A stretch of 64,000 nt of DNA from Deinococcus hopiensis KR-140 (GTDB taxonomy: Bacteria; Deinococcota; Deinococci; Deinococcales; Deinococcaceae), in contig NZ_FWWU01000009.1 of NCBI RefSeq assembly GCF_900176165.1, forward strand, positions 518,001 to 582,000, read 5' to 3'. Each line of letters begins with the position of its first letter. The stretch's first letter is position 1. Below, in pieces: positions 21,630-33,351 of this stretch. The position numbers and the translations under genes were made by a program. The notes under the pieces were generated by a model that searched no databases, was not told the origin of the DNA, and worked only from the letters and a program-made list of their open reading frames with translations.

Positions 21630-22763
21630 ATGATCTATCTCGATTACGCCGCCACCCACCCCATGACGCCCGAGGCCCTGGCCGCCTACGCCGAGGCCGC
21701 CGCCCTGCCGGGCAACCCGGCCAGCGTTCACGTCGCCGGGCAGGCCGCCCGCGAACGGCTGGAGGAGGGCCGCGCCCGCGTGGCCGATGCCCTGGGCGTA
21801 GATCCCCGCACCCTGATTGCCAACGGCGGCGGCACTGAGGGCGACAACCACGTGCTGCTGGGCGCCGCGCGGCTCTGGGAAGAACAGCACGGACGCCCCG
21901 GCCACCTCGTGACCACCCAGACCGAGCACTCCGCCGTGCTCGCCCCCGCGCGCTGGCTAAGCGCCCAGGGCTGGGACGTGACCTTCCTGCCGCCGGACCG
22001 GGAGGGGCGTTACGTTCCCGAGCAACTGGCCGAGGTGCTGCGTGGGAACACCGCCCTGGTGTCCATCCACCACGCCAACAACGAATTGGGCACGGTGCAG
22101 GCCACTGCGGCCCTGGCCGCGGTGGCCGCAGCTTATGGCGTGCCTTACCACACTGACGCGGTGCAGGCTCCCGGAGTGTTGCCGCTGGACCTGACCGGCT
22201 GGGGCGTTTCTTTTGCCACCTTCGCTGCCCACAAGTGGGGCGGGCCGCGTGGAGTGGGCTTCGTGTATGTGCGGCGCGGCAGCGAGTTGCCTCCCGTGAC
22301 CCTGGGCGGCGGGCAGGAGGGTGGCCTGCGGCCCGGCACGCAGAACACCGCGGGGGTGTACGCGGCGGGGGTGGCCCTGACCCACGCGGCGGCGCGGCGC
22401 GAGGAAACGTTCGCTCACCTCACCGCGTTGCGGGCCCGCTTTATGGACCGGGCGGCCTCCATCTCCGGCCTGCGGGTGAACCATCCTGGTGATGGCAGCC
22501 CCAAGATCGCCTCGGTCACCGTGCCGGGCGCGGACGGTGAGGCCCTGCTGATGAATCTGGATCTGCTGGGGATCTCCGCGAGTGCCGGAAGCGCCTGCGC
22601 CGCCGGAACGATGCAGGCGAGCCATGTGCTGACCGCCATCGGCCTGGGCGAGCAGGACGCCCGCGCCTCGCTGCGCTTCAGTTTTGGCCGCCCCACCACG
22701 CCCGCCGAGGTGGAGACGGCGGCGGACGCGCTGCGGCAGGCGGCAGAGTTCAGCCGCCCATAA
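21630..22763 (+). CDS. Class V aminotransferase / cysteine desulfurase
   Basis: The 377-residue product resembles NifS/IscS: N-terminal YLDYAATHPM, the PLP region TEGDNH and HHANNELGTVQ, the Schiff-base lysine in AAHKWGGPRGVG near residue 202, and the mobile cysteine loop SAGSACAAGT near 320-326. Cysteine desulfurases transfer sulfur from cysteine to iron-sulfur clusters or tRNA thiolation; the partner is not evident. The stop TAA shares its last base with an ACG that looks like a mutated start of the following HD pseudogene (TAACG, formerly TAATG). Confidence 0.9.
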   Translation: MIYLDYAATHPMTPEALAAYAEAAALPGNPASVHVAGQAARERLEEGRARVADALGVDPRTLIANGGGTEGDNHVLLGAARLWEEQHGRPGHLVTTQTEHSAVLAPARWLSAQGWDVTFLPPDREGRYVPEQLAEVLRGNTALVSIHHANNELGTVQATAALAAVAAAYGVPYHTDAVQAPGVLPLDLTGWGVSFATFAAHKWGGPRGVGFVYVRRGSELPPVTLGGGQEGGLRPGTQNTAGVYAAGVALTHAAARREETFAHLTALRARFMDRAASISGLRVNHPGDGSPKIASVTVPGADGEALLMNLDLLGISASAGSACAAGTMQASHVLTAIGLGEQDARASLRFSFGRPTTPAEVETAADALRQAAEFSRP

Positions 22764-22899
22764 CGCTGCCCGACTTGGACACGGCCGAGCGTTTGCTGCG
22801 AGAGGCTGGGGCCCTCAACCCCGGCGGCTGGGTTCCCGGTTCCGCCACGCGGGTTGCCCTCACGCTTTCCCTTGTCATTCCGGACTTGGGCACGTTGCA

Positions 22900-23053
22900 G
22901 GGTGATACGGTTTCCGGATCATCCGTTCCGTCCGCGCCGCTTCGGTGATTTTGCGCCTCTGTGTCACCGTTTTTCCTGCTCGCTCTGCTGCGCAGCGTTG
23001 CGCGTGCGCTCGGGTGAGTCGGCCCTTTCATTACGGATGAACCGGAATCCTTA
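22900..23053 (-). repeat. Dispersed repeat, family 1, copy C
   Basis: Read on the minus strand it begins AAGGATTCCGGTTCATCCGT and ends ACGGATGATCCGGAAACCGT followed by ATCACC, the same order as copy B at 13689-13846. The shared inner runs include GCGCAGCAGAG and GAGCAGGAAAAACGGTGAC. The element, 154 bases, separates the first and second pieces of the HD-domain pseudogene. Confidence 0.87.
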
Positions 23054-23256
23054 AGGGTGGGACGGCACGGTTGCCGAGTGGACCCGGCCGGGTGAGTTGC
23101 TGTCCGCCCCTGTTCCCCGGATGACCGAGGAAGACCGCCCGCTGCAATTGTGCGGCGCGCTGGCTGACGGCTTTTGCATCCTGGAGGCACCGATGGTGGA
23201 CGTGGGCTTACGCTACGGCGTCAATGTCCGAACACCTGAGAAATGGCGCGGCTAGA

Positions 23257-23376
23257 GCATTTGTCCGAATTGCGCCGCAAGCGGAAGGGCCCCCCTCACG
23301 GCTCCATTCTCCGCAATGCCCATTCAGGTGTGCTCGCTGGGCCCAGTCAAAAAGAAGTCCGCACGTTGACAAATGC
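23257..23376 (+). repeat. Dispersed repeat, family 2, copy 1, with perfect inverted ends
   Basis: The 120-base element is bounded by GCATTTGTC (23257-23265) and GACAAATGC (23368-23376), a perfect 9-base inverted repeat. Inner landmarks shared with the opposite-strand copy at 63032-63149 are TCCGAAT next to the left end, CCCCTCACGGC in the middle and GTCAAAAAGAAGT then GCACGTT before the right end. It separates the second and third pieces of the HD-domain pseudogene. It encodes no protein, so it would be a non-autonomous (MITE-like) element or a structured repeat. Confidence 0.85.
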
Positions 23377-23469
23377 ACCCGCTGTCCCTCAAAGCGGAGG
23401 TTGGCCGGGCCTGCGGCGTGAACATCTACCGCCTGCTGCCCGGCCTCTGCGAGCGGCCGCTCACCTGAC

Positions 23470-24138
23470 TCAGCCCGCATACACCGCCGTCTCCAGCTCT
23501 GGAAATGCCACCCGCAACTCCCGCGCCAGCTGCCGCAGTCCCCACAGTTCGGTTCGTCGGTGCCCCAGCGCCACCACACCCAGGCCCAGCTCCCGCGCTG
23601 CCGCCACCGCCGAGGGCCTCAGCTGACCCGTGAGGTATATGGTGCCACCCAATCCCGCCACGTGGGTTAGCAGGGACGGATTCATCGCGTTGATCAGCGC
23701 AACCCGGAGGAAAGCGGTGTCAGCAGGCGGCCAGGACGAGTCATTGCCACCCAGTTCAGCAAGAAGTGCGGCGTGAAACGCCTGTTCCGTCGCCTCCGGC
23801 GGGGTGGCGATGAGGCCCACGGTGCGGCCCCCCCACGTCACCTCCTCCACTTTCCGCCAGCCCAGCTTACGCGCCAGCCTCCAGTTGGGTCCGGTGGTGA
23901 GGTGCATGTCAAAGCCGTCGTGGACGGCCAGCACACCTATACCCGGCCAGCGCTCTCCCAGCCTTCGGGCACGGTGAAGAAAGAGGGCATCGGCCGTGGG
24001 CCCGGGCGGTAGATCGGCCGGTTCGAGGGCCAGGGCCAACCGCTGAACGGGGGAGGGACCGCTGCGCAGCAGGGGCGTAGGCTCGCCGAGGTGCGCCCCC
24101 AGCCAACCCGCCAGGTCCTGCAGGGTGGGTGGCGTCAC
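23470..24138 (-). CDS. Nif3-like dinuclear-metal-centre protein
   Basis: The 222-residue product resembles the Nif3/YbgI family, which form hexameric rings with a two-metal site of unknown physiological role. The stretch ALFLHRARRLGERW near residue 50 corresponds to the metal-binding His region, and the C-terminal TGQLRPSAV...ALGHRRTELWGL (about 170-205) matches the family's second metal-binding motif GHxxTE. It starts with GTG that overlaps the stop of the upstream kinase gene by 4 bases, so the two are co-translated. It is shorter than typical members (about 250-370). Confidence 0.75.
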   Translation of the reverse strand: MTPPTLQDLAGWLGAHLGEPTPLLRSGPSPVQRLALALEPADLPPGPTADALFLHRARRLGERWPGIGVLAVHDGFDMHLTTGPNWRLARKLGWRKVEEVTWGGRTVGLIATPPEATEQAFHAALLAELGGNDSSWPPADTAFLRVALINAMNPSLLTHVAGLGGTIYLTGQLRPSAVAAARELGLGVVALGHRRTELWGLRQLARELRVAFPELETAVYAG

Positions 24139-24593
24139 GCGCGGGGCTCCTGTTCATCTGCCTCTGGCCGCTGGAACCAGCGCAGCCACTCCCTGAGCTC
24201 AGCCCGGGTAATGGGAAAGGTGGCGGGCGGTAAGCCACGGTTGCGGGCCTCCAGCCGCCACAATTCTTCCGGCAGCACGCCGAGGAAGTGCAGTTGCGCC
24301 CCCGCGCCCAGCGCCTCGCCGCGTGCCCGGGATGGCCCGCGCTCCTGCCGGGTCCACAGGCCGCAATCCAGCACCACGCCCACGCCCAGGGTCAGTACCC
24401 GGGCCGCCACGCTCCGCAGCAGCCCGCCTTCCAGCGCCCAGCGTCTGCTCCTGGATTCGTCCGCCCCGAACAGCGGCTCCATCCACCCGTCGGGCGTCAG
24501 GCACCGCGCGTGGTGTTCGGCTTCCCACCGCCGCGCAAGCGTGGTTTTGCCCGAGCCCGGCAGGCCGACGAGGAGAAGGAGGGGAGGCGCCAC
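24135..24593 (-). CDS. Small P-loop kinase-like ATP-binding protein
   Basis: The 152-residue product opens with a Walker A motif (LVGLPGSGKTTLA, residues 6-18) and has the layout of AAA_33/zeta-toxin-like kinases: CLTPDGWMEPLFG after the P-loop and VVLDCGLWTRQERGPSR as the second core strand. The natural substrate is unknown; relatives phosphorylate nucleotides, sugars or small molecules. The GTG at 24593 is chosen because it places the P-loop right at the N-terminus as in the family. It is translationally coupled to the Nif3-like gene. Confidence 0.78.
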   Translation of the reverse strand: MAPPLLLLVGLPGSGKTTLARRWEAEHHARCLTPDGWMEPLFGADESRSRRWALEGGLLRSVAARVLTLGVGVVLDCGLWTRQERGPSRARGEALGAGAQLHFLGVLPEELWRLEARNRGLPPATFPITRAELREWLRWFQRPEADEQEPRA

Positions 24594-24842
24594 GCCCGAG
24601 CATATTCCACCCCACCAGCGGCGAGAAGTGTCAGATCCCCGTGACAGGCGCTGCCCTATACCGGTGCGGGCCGATCGACAACTTCGCGTGCCTCCCCACC
24701 TGGCCGTCCCTATGTGCCTCCTGGGGAACGTCGCCTCCACCCGGACGGATTCCCCCAGCCGGAGCGGTGCCTCCGCGACGATGGGCCCGGAGGGCGCGCG
24801 CGCGCCCTCCCCAACTCAACCCCCCGCTTCAAGGAGCGTGCC

Positions 24843-26027
24843 ATGAAGAAATTGATTGTCCTGATGTCCCTGGCCCTGGCGGGCAGCGCCGGCGCCGCTT
24901 CCCTGACCGTCTGGAGCCACTTTACCAATGCCGACGAGGTGGCGTGGCTGCGGGCGCAGTCCGACGCCTTTGCCCAGGCCACCGGCAACAAGGTCACCAT
25001 CGTCGGTGTGCCGCTCGACCAGATGGCCGACCGCATGATTCAGAACGCCGCCAAGGGCCAGGGCCCGGATCTGATCGTGTCCCTGCCGCAAGACCGCCTC
25101 GGCCAGCTCTCGGCCGCCGGGGTCGTCGCGCCGATGGACCGCTACGTCTGGCGCGCCTCGGACCTGGACCGCTCGGTGACGCAGGCCATGACCCTGAAGG
25201 GCAAGCTGCTGGCCCTGCCCATGTTCGCCGAGTCGGTGGCACTGATCTACAACAAGAAGCTGGTGCCCAAAGCGCCGACGACCTGGAACGAGTTCCTCAG
25301 TGCGGCCCGGCAGAACACCGGCAACGGACGCTTCGGCTTTCTGACGGACCTCAGCAACGCCTACATCAACTACGGCGTGTTCAGCGCCTACGGGGGCTAC
25401 ATCTTCAAGAACAACGGCGGCACCCTGGACGTCAAGAACGTGGGCCTCTCCAACGCTGGCGCGGTGCGCGCGGTCTCGCTGCTCAACGATCTGCGCTACA
25501 AGGACAAGCTGGTGCCCGAGGGCATGACCGCCGACGCGGCCAAGAGCGCCTTTGTGGACGGCCGCCTGGCGATGCTGGTGACGGGTCCCTGGGACATGGG
25601 CGACATCAAAAAGGCGGGCATCGACTACGGCATCACGACCCTGCCGACGCCTTCCGGAGCGCCGGGCCGCTGGTCCCCGCTGGTGGGTGTGCAGGGCATC
25701 GTCATGAACGCCTACAGCAAGGACAAGGCCGCCGCCGGCCGCCTGGCCCAGGCGCTCGTGACGAGCACAGCCCAGGTCTCCTTCAACCGTGCGGGCGGAC
25801 GCATTCCGGTCAGCCTCAAGGCGCGTGAGCAGCTCAAGGCCGATCCCGTGGTCACCGGCTTCAGCAAGGCGATCTCGGTGGGCACGCCCATGCCCAACGT
25901 GCCTGAGATGGGCGCGGTGTGGGGTCCCTGGACCACCGCCGTGACCCAGAGTACCCAGACCCCCACCCCCAACTACGCCTCCATTCTGACCAATGCGCTG
26001 ATGGAGATCAGGAAAAATATCAAGTGA
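24843..26027 (+). CDS. Extracellular sugar-binding protein of an ABC transporter (MalE-like)
   Basis: The 394-residue product has a signal peptide (residues 1-19, GSAGAAS) and the family 1 carbohydrate-binding pattern: LTVWSHFTNADEVAWL, GQGPDLIVSLPQDRLGQLS, LPMFAESVALIYNKKL near residue 128 and FVDGRLAMLVTGPWDMGDI near 240. These residues fit maltose/maltodextrin-type ligands. The ATG at 24843 follows GGAG. The usual MalF/MalG permease genes are not adjacent; the next gene encodes a small secreted protein and then a terminator, so the permeases lie elsewhere. Confidence 0.9.
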   Translation: MKKLIVLMSLALAGSAGAASLTVWSHFTNADEVAWLRAQSDAFAQATGNKVTIVGVPLDQMADRMIQNAAKGQGPDLIVSLPQDRLGQLSAAGVVAPMDRYVWRASDLDRSVTQAMTLKGKLLALPMFAESVALIYNKKLVPKAPTTWNEFLSAARQNTGNGRFGFLTDLSNAYINYGVFSAYGGYIFKNNGGTLDVKNVGLSNAGAVRAVSLLNDLRYKDKLVPEGMTADAAKSAFVDGRLAMLVTGPWDMGDIKKAGIDYGITTLPTPSGAPGRWSPLVGVQGIVMNAYSKDKAAAGRLAQALVTSTAQVSFNRAGGRIPVSLKAREQLKADPVVTGFSKAISVGTPMPNVPEMGAVWGPWTTAVTQSTQTPTPNYASILTNALMEIRKNIK

Positions 26028-26080
26028 CGCGCCTGCCAGAGGTAAGCCCCCCGTCAGGTCCGCCGTGTTTTATTCGGGGA

Positions 26081-26560
26081 ATGAAAAGCAGCGTGCTGGC
26101 CTGCCTGGCCCTCCTGAGTGTGTCGGCCCGCGCGGCACCGACGCCCGCGCGGGTCTCTCCCAGCCTGGGTGTGGACTGGGCGTCGGTGCCGGGGGTCAAG
26201 AGCCTGAATTTCGGCTCCTACAAGGACACGCCCTACCTGCGTGACGCCGGGTACTTCAAGAAGGCGGCCACCGAACTCGACCGGCAGTGGAGCGCGCAGG
26301 GGCAGAAGGGCCGCTGTAACGTCAAGACTGCCGAGATTGTGTCTTTCAGCATGACCAAGGCCGCTGAGCTGCCACTGCTGGAAAATACGGTGCTGGCGCA
26401 GATCCGGACCAGGATGAAAGTCCAGCCCCTCGGGGCCGACTCGCCCCCGAAGTTCTTCCAGATCACCGGCCCCGGCAAGACCGCCTTCATGAGCTTCAGC
26501 CGCGTCTTCCTGCCCGATCAGCCCCCCGTCCTGACCCTCCGCACCTGCCAGATGCAGTAG
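26081..26560 (+). CDS. Secreted protein of unknown function
   Basis: The 159-residue product starts with a signal peptide (MKSSVLACLALLSVSARAA). The mature part has no recognised domain; it contains SLNFGSYKDTPYLRDAGYFKKA and ends with FFQITGPGKTAFMSFSRVFL and a short strand. Two cysteines (near residues 81 and 156) could pair outside the cell. It lies 53 bases after the sugar-binding protein gene on the same strand and may be its operon partner. A terminator follows. Confidence 0.65.
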   Translation: MKSSVLACLALLSVSARAAPTPARVSPSLGVDWASVPGVKSLNFGSYKDTPYLRDAGYFKKAATELDRQWSAQGQKGRCNVKTAEIVSFSMTKAAELPLLENTVLAQIRTRMKVQPLGADSPPKFFQITGPGKTAFMSFSRVFLPDQPPVLTLRTCQMQ

Positions 26561-26573
26561 CGCCGGCACAGGA

Positions 26574-26608
26574 AACAGGCCCGCTTCCCTACCCGGGGCG
26601 GGCCTGTT
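26574..26608. terminator. Bidirectional terminator between the secreted protein gene and valS
   Basis: Perfect 11-base arms AACAGGCCCGC (26574-26584) and GCGGGCCTGTT (26598-26608) enclose a 13-base loop. The hairpin lies between converging genes, 13 bases after one stop and 23 bases from the other, so it probably serves both. Confidence 0.8.
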
Positions 26609-26631
26609 GTGCTGATGCCCCGAAGCGGACC

Positions 26632-29389
<2,758 letters not shown>

Positions 29390-29397
<8 letters not shown>

Positions 29398-29891
29398 GCG
29401 GATTCTCCTGTGGGGCGGCCTGAAGGTGCCGCAGCAGTTCGGGCAGGGCCGCGTCCATCTCCCAGTCCAGCCCGGAATGTGTGGAGGTCGGCCCAGCGAA
29501 AGCGGAAGAGGTACTGGCCCCCGGCCAGCGTGTCCCAGGTGGTGGAGAGATTCTTCGGAGCGGCGAAGGTATAGGCGTGACACACCTGCCGGGTAAAACG
29601 GTGGGGCAGCTGCGCCTTCCATAGGTAGGAGGCGAGATACTGCGGATGCTCCAGGGTGAGCCCAGATTCCTCCTGAAGTTCGCGCACAGCCGCCTGCGCC
29701 GGCGTTTCGCCCGCTTCGACGCCGCCCGCCACCACCTGGACTCCCGCGGCTTCATTCGGACTATGCCCGAATACCAACAGCTCAACACGATCTTGCGCTC
29801 GGCGCACAACGAAGCACAGCACCTTTTCGCGCAGTTGCCGTTCGTGGGCGTCAGCCCGGGCCTCTTCCTGCGTGGTGTGAAACGTCACCAT
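29390..29891 (-). CDS. Nudix hydrolase, with a probable single-base frameshift near its end
   Basis: A Nudix box (GX5EX7REUXEEXGU) is complete: GGVEAGETPAQAAV then RELQEESGL, about residues 56-79. The protein would hydrolyse a nucleoside diphosphate linked to another moiety. From about 29475 the frame that started the gene runs into a Gly/Ala/Pro-rich tail ending at 29394, while another frame gives a natural end (SGLDWEMDAALPELLRHLQ...) whose stop at 29390 overlaps the valS start. One extra T in ACATTCC would explain this. The fold is complete before the shift, so activity may survive. It lies between the T-box leader and valS. Confidence 0.8.
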
Positions 29892-29924
29892 CTCGCCTCC
29901 TTTCCTTGTGGGCCTGCGGGAAAT

Positions 29925-30190
29925 ACAAAAACGTCCCGTCCGCCGGCGTGCGCCGGATGCGGACGAGACGTGAAGGGTCCCGCGATACCACCGCTGTTCC
30001 CCCCTGCATGGAGGGCGCTCGTGCTGCGCTGTAGCGGGCGCACCCGTCCGGGTCTACTCACCCCCGTGAGGGGCTTTCTTCCGGCGTGCTCGCGGGCGAC
30101 GTTCTCCGGCGGCCTTCCCGGCCCTGCTCTCAGTCGTGGCAGGAGCCTTCCTGTGGGGGCACGCTCCGGGTACTCTTCCCGGTCACTGCC
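29925..30190 (-). ncRNA. T-box riboswitch controlling the Nudix-valS unit
   Basis: On the minus strand the T-box core AACAGCGGTGGTATCGCGGG (29979-29998) matches the tRNA-acceptor-binding antiterminator. It is followed by a Rho-independent terminator with arms GCGGACGAGACGT/ACGTCCCGTCCGC in reverse order (29931-29971) and a short U-run. The start has the typical GAAGAGTA element of stem I. A candidate specifier codon GTC (Val) lies at 30098-30100 after GAAC. An uncharged tRNA-Val would favour antitermination and read-through into the Nudix and valS genes. Confidence 0.87.
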
Positions 30191-30195
30191 CGCAC

Positions 30196-30201
30196 AGTAT
30201 A
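30196..30201 (-). promoter_or_regulatory. Candidate -10 box of the valS T-box leader
   Basis: The minus strand has TATACT here, about 7 bases before the inferred start of the T-box RNA. No good -35 was found at the usual spacing. The remaining 260 bases up to the GNAT gene at 30462 hold no supported gene. Confidence 0.5.
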
Positions 30202-30461
30202 CGGAGAAGTGGCCGTGAGGGGGATGCGTTGGGTGGCGCATGGGGGGAGGGTACCGGGGGCATTCGGGGCTGTCCCCCGCTGATGCAGAAAGGTCACCTT
30301 CAGCGCCTGGGCACAACCTGGGCGACCCGTTGCAAGAGGCGGCGCCGATAGAGGAGAGGGTGTCCCGGTCTCCTCCTCCGGGGTGAAGGCTCGCACCGCA
30401 GACCGAGAAGTGAAGCAACTTGACGCATGGACGGCTGGGTGATCTGGATTCTCCTCTGTCC

Positions 30462-31133
30462 ATGTCTCTGTATCCGCCCCCCGGTCTGAGGGTCGTCAGG
30501 CCCACATTGGCGCTTCACGGAGCCACGGATGACCTGCTGGCCCAACTGCTGCCCGTCGTTCGTGACGGTGTGGTTGGGCCACCAAGTCATCCGTTCGGTG
30601 GTCCCATGTCGCTGTACGAAGACAACCCCTGGCGGGAAAGGAAGTGGTTGCAGGCCATCTGGCCTGGGTGCGGCAACGTTCGCCCGGATTCCCGGCGGTT
30701 GTGCTTGGTGGTCCTGCTGGCCGGGCAGGCGGCCGGCGTGCAGGACCCGATTGGTGTGGACTTCGACACCTGCAAGACGGGCAGCAGTTTTTCCTGGTTG
30801 GCTCCGGGCCTCCGGCAATGGGGCCTGGGACGGGAAACGCGGGCCGCCGCCCTTCACCTCGCGCTCCAGGGCCTCGGCGCTCAGGAAGCGGCCAGCGAGG
30901 CGTTTTTCGACAATGGAACGTCCAACCGCGTATTCGAGGTCATGGGGTACCGGCCGAACGGCACCGCCTGGGCCACACAGCGCGGCGAGCCGGCCCTGCT
31001 AAACCGTTGGCGACTGGAGCGCGACGCGGGGGAAGCAGGCCGCCGCAACGACATTGGGTTGATTGGTGTGGAGGAGTGCAAACCCGTGTTGTACATCGCG
31101 GGGGTTTCTCTACCCCCATTCAAAGCCTGGTAG
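30462..31133 (+). CDS. GNAT-family N-acetyltransferase
   Basis: The 223-residue product resembles RimJ/RimL-type acetyltransferases that use acetyl-CoA. The acetyl-CoA loop is LRQWGLGRETRAAAL near residue 122 (Q/R-x-x-G-x-G pattern), preceded by the strand SSFSWLAPG and followed by ASEAFFDNGTSNRVFEVMGYRPNG, the usual substrate/cofactor helix and final strand. The start at 30462 is the first ATG that gives the usual N-terminal strand (LALHGATDDLL). The natural substrate is unknown. It stands alone on its strand, divergent from valS. Confidence 0.82.
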   Translation: MSLYPPPGLRVVRPTLALHGATDDLLAQLLPVVRDGVVGPPSHPFGGPMSLYEDNPWRERKWLQAIWPGCGNVRPDSRRLCLVVLLAGQAAGVQDPIGVDFDTCKTGSSFSWLAPGLRQWGLGRETRAAALHLALQGLGAQEAASEAFFDNGTSNRVFEVMGYRPNGTAWATQRGEPALLNRWRLERDAGEAGRRNDIGLIGVEECKPVLYIAGVSLPPFKAW

Positions 31134-31243
31134 GGACGCCAGAGGGCGCGGCACGCCTGGCCGCCTATGCTGCGCCTCTGGCCCGGCGTGTTCCTGAACG
31201 CGGTGAAGCAGTATGGGCGGCCCAGCCGCAACGTCAAGGTGGC

Positions 31244-31765
31244 TCAACCCAGTTCCACCAGGCCCGCTGCGACGAAGGGCCGGATGACTTCGAGCACCTG
31301 TCGGGGTGGCTGGTCCAGGCGGTCGAGCATCGTTCGCAACGGCAGGCCCTCGGGCAGGAGGCTCAGGGCCACGTACTGCGGACGCGTGACGGGCTGACCG
31401 TCGCTCCAGCGGCTCGTGAAGCGCAGCGGGCGGTTCCAGTCGGGAAACATCCGCATCAGCCCCTCCCACGCGCCGCTTTCTTCGATCAGCCGGCGCAGGG
31501 CCGCGTCACGCCGCAACTCCAGCGTGCGCTCACTGGGCGGCACATCGGGCGCGAAGGTGAACTGGCCCGCGTCCAGCGTGCTCATGACCTGCAGCGCCGC
31601 GTCGCCAGTAAGTGAGCCGGCCCGCGCGTGAACCAGCTCGCCCGGGTCAAACCACAGTTCGCCGCCCCGCGAATGGGTCACGCTCAGCCGCCCAGCCCGC
31701 CCACTCGACAGCAGCATCTGCATCACGGGCATAAAGGGAAACACTGCCAGATCACCGCGCACCAT
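31244..31765 (-). CDS. DUF4388-domain protein (PatA N-terminal-like)
   Basis: The 173-residue product begins with the DUF4388 pattern found in gliding/signalling proteins: DLAVFPFMPVMQMLLSSGRAGRL, then GELWFDPGELVHARAG and GDAALQVMSTLDAGQFTF (about residues 5-70). The C-terminal half is helical (LSLLPEGLPLRTMLDRL) and could be a winged-helix-like end. The molecular role of the domain is not known. A run of 8-base tandem repeats lies directly upstream in its leader. Confidence 0.7.
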   Translation of the reverse strand: MVRGDLAVFPFMPVMQMLLSSGRAGRLSVTHSRGGELWFDPGELVHARAGSLTGDAALQVMSTLDAGQFTFAPDVPPSERTLELRRDAALRRLIEESGAWEGLMRMFPDWNRPLRFTSRWSDGQPVTRPQYVALSLLPEGLPLRTMLDRLDQPPRQVLEVIRPFVAAGLVELG

Positions 31766-31773
31766 AGGAGACA

Positions 31774-31809
31774 GTCTAAGGGTCTAAGGGTCTAAGGGTC
31801 TAAGGGTCT
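31774..31809. repeat. Tandem octamer repeat, 4.5 copies
   Basis: GTCTAAGG is repeated four times without change (31774-31805) and followed by GTCT. It lies 9 bases upstream of the start of the DUF4388 gene on the minus strand, so copy-number change could alter its leader or promoter. Confidence 0.85.
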
Positions 31810-31830
31810 TGACGGTGGAGGCAAAAGGCA

Positions 31831-31876
31831 AGGGCCCAAGGAGAGCTGCTCCGTAGAGCAGCTCTCCTTGGGCCCT
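31831..31876. terminator. Strong hairpin terminator downstream of NDH-2
   Basis: Perfect 21-base arms at 31831-31851 and 31856-31876 enclose a CGTA loop. On the minus strand it follows the NDH-2 stop codon by about 40 bases and is followed by TGCCTTTTG. It would end transcription from 33055 before it reaches the DUF4388 gene. Confidence 0.8.
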
Positions 31877-31911
31877 TTGACTCTCGAACCATGGACCGGG
31901 CGAGGCCGCGC

Positions 31912-33055
<1,144 letters not shown>

Positions 33056-33272
33056 ACAAACCTCTCCTGTGAACCAATTCACGAGAAGGCTTCACGGCAC
33101 AATCCGCCCATAAAACCTGCCAGAGGCACCCCCTGGCCGTGACAACAGCGTACACCTTACAACAAAGGGCGCTGTGACTTCACCTGCAGGTCGGTGCGTC
33201 TATGGGGGAAGGTTAAATGTGCGTCAGGAAAGAGGACGGTAAGGCGCAGTCTACACGGTCCAGATGGCAAAA

Positions 33273-33297
33273 TTCCTCCTGCTGGCAACAGGAGGAA
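33273..33297 (-). terminator. Terminator of slyD
   Basis: On the minus strand the arms TTCCTCCTG and CAGGAGGAA (9 bases, perfect) enclose a 7-base loop and are followed by TTTTG. It lies about 55 bases beyond the slyD stop. The rest of the 296-base space between ndh and slyD holds the ndh leader and no supported gene. Confidence 0.7.
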
Positions 33298-33351
33298 CCC
33301 GTGAGGGCTTGCCCACAGACGTTTTTCGCAGTGGCCGTACCCCGTGGGGCC

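Larger units (their letters stand above)
22763..23468 (+). pseudogene. HD-domain protein gene, broken by two dispersed repeats
   Basis: Three coding pieces remain in order. The first (22766-22899) reads LPDLDTAERLLREAGALNPGGWV, the usual start of small HD-domain proteins; the expected HD motif that should follow is absent. The second (23056-23253) reads TEEDRPLQLCGALADGFCI then VDVGLRYGVN and PEKWRG. The third (23384-23468) reads LSLKAEVGRACGVNIYRLLPG to the stop. Family 1 and family 2 repeats fill the two breaks, and part of the middle is deleted. The start codon is ACG overlapping the previous stop, so translation start is also lost. Confidence 0.8.
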
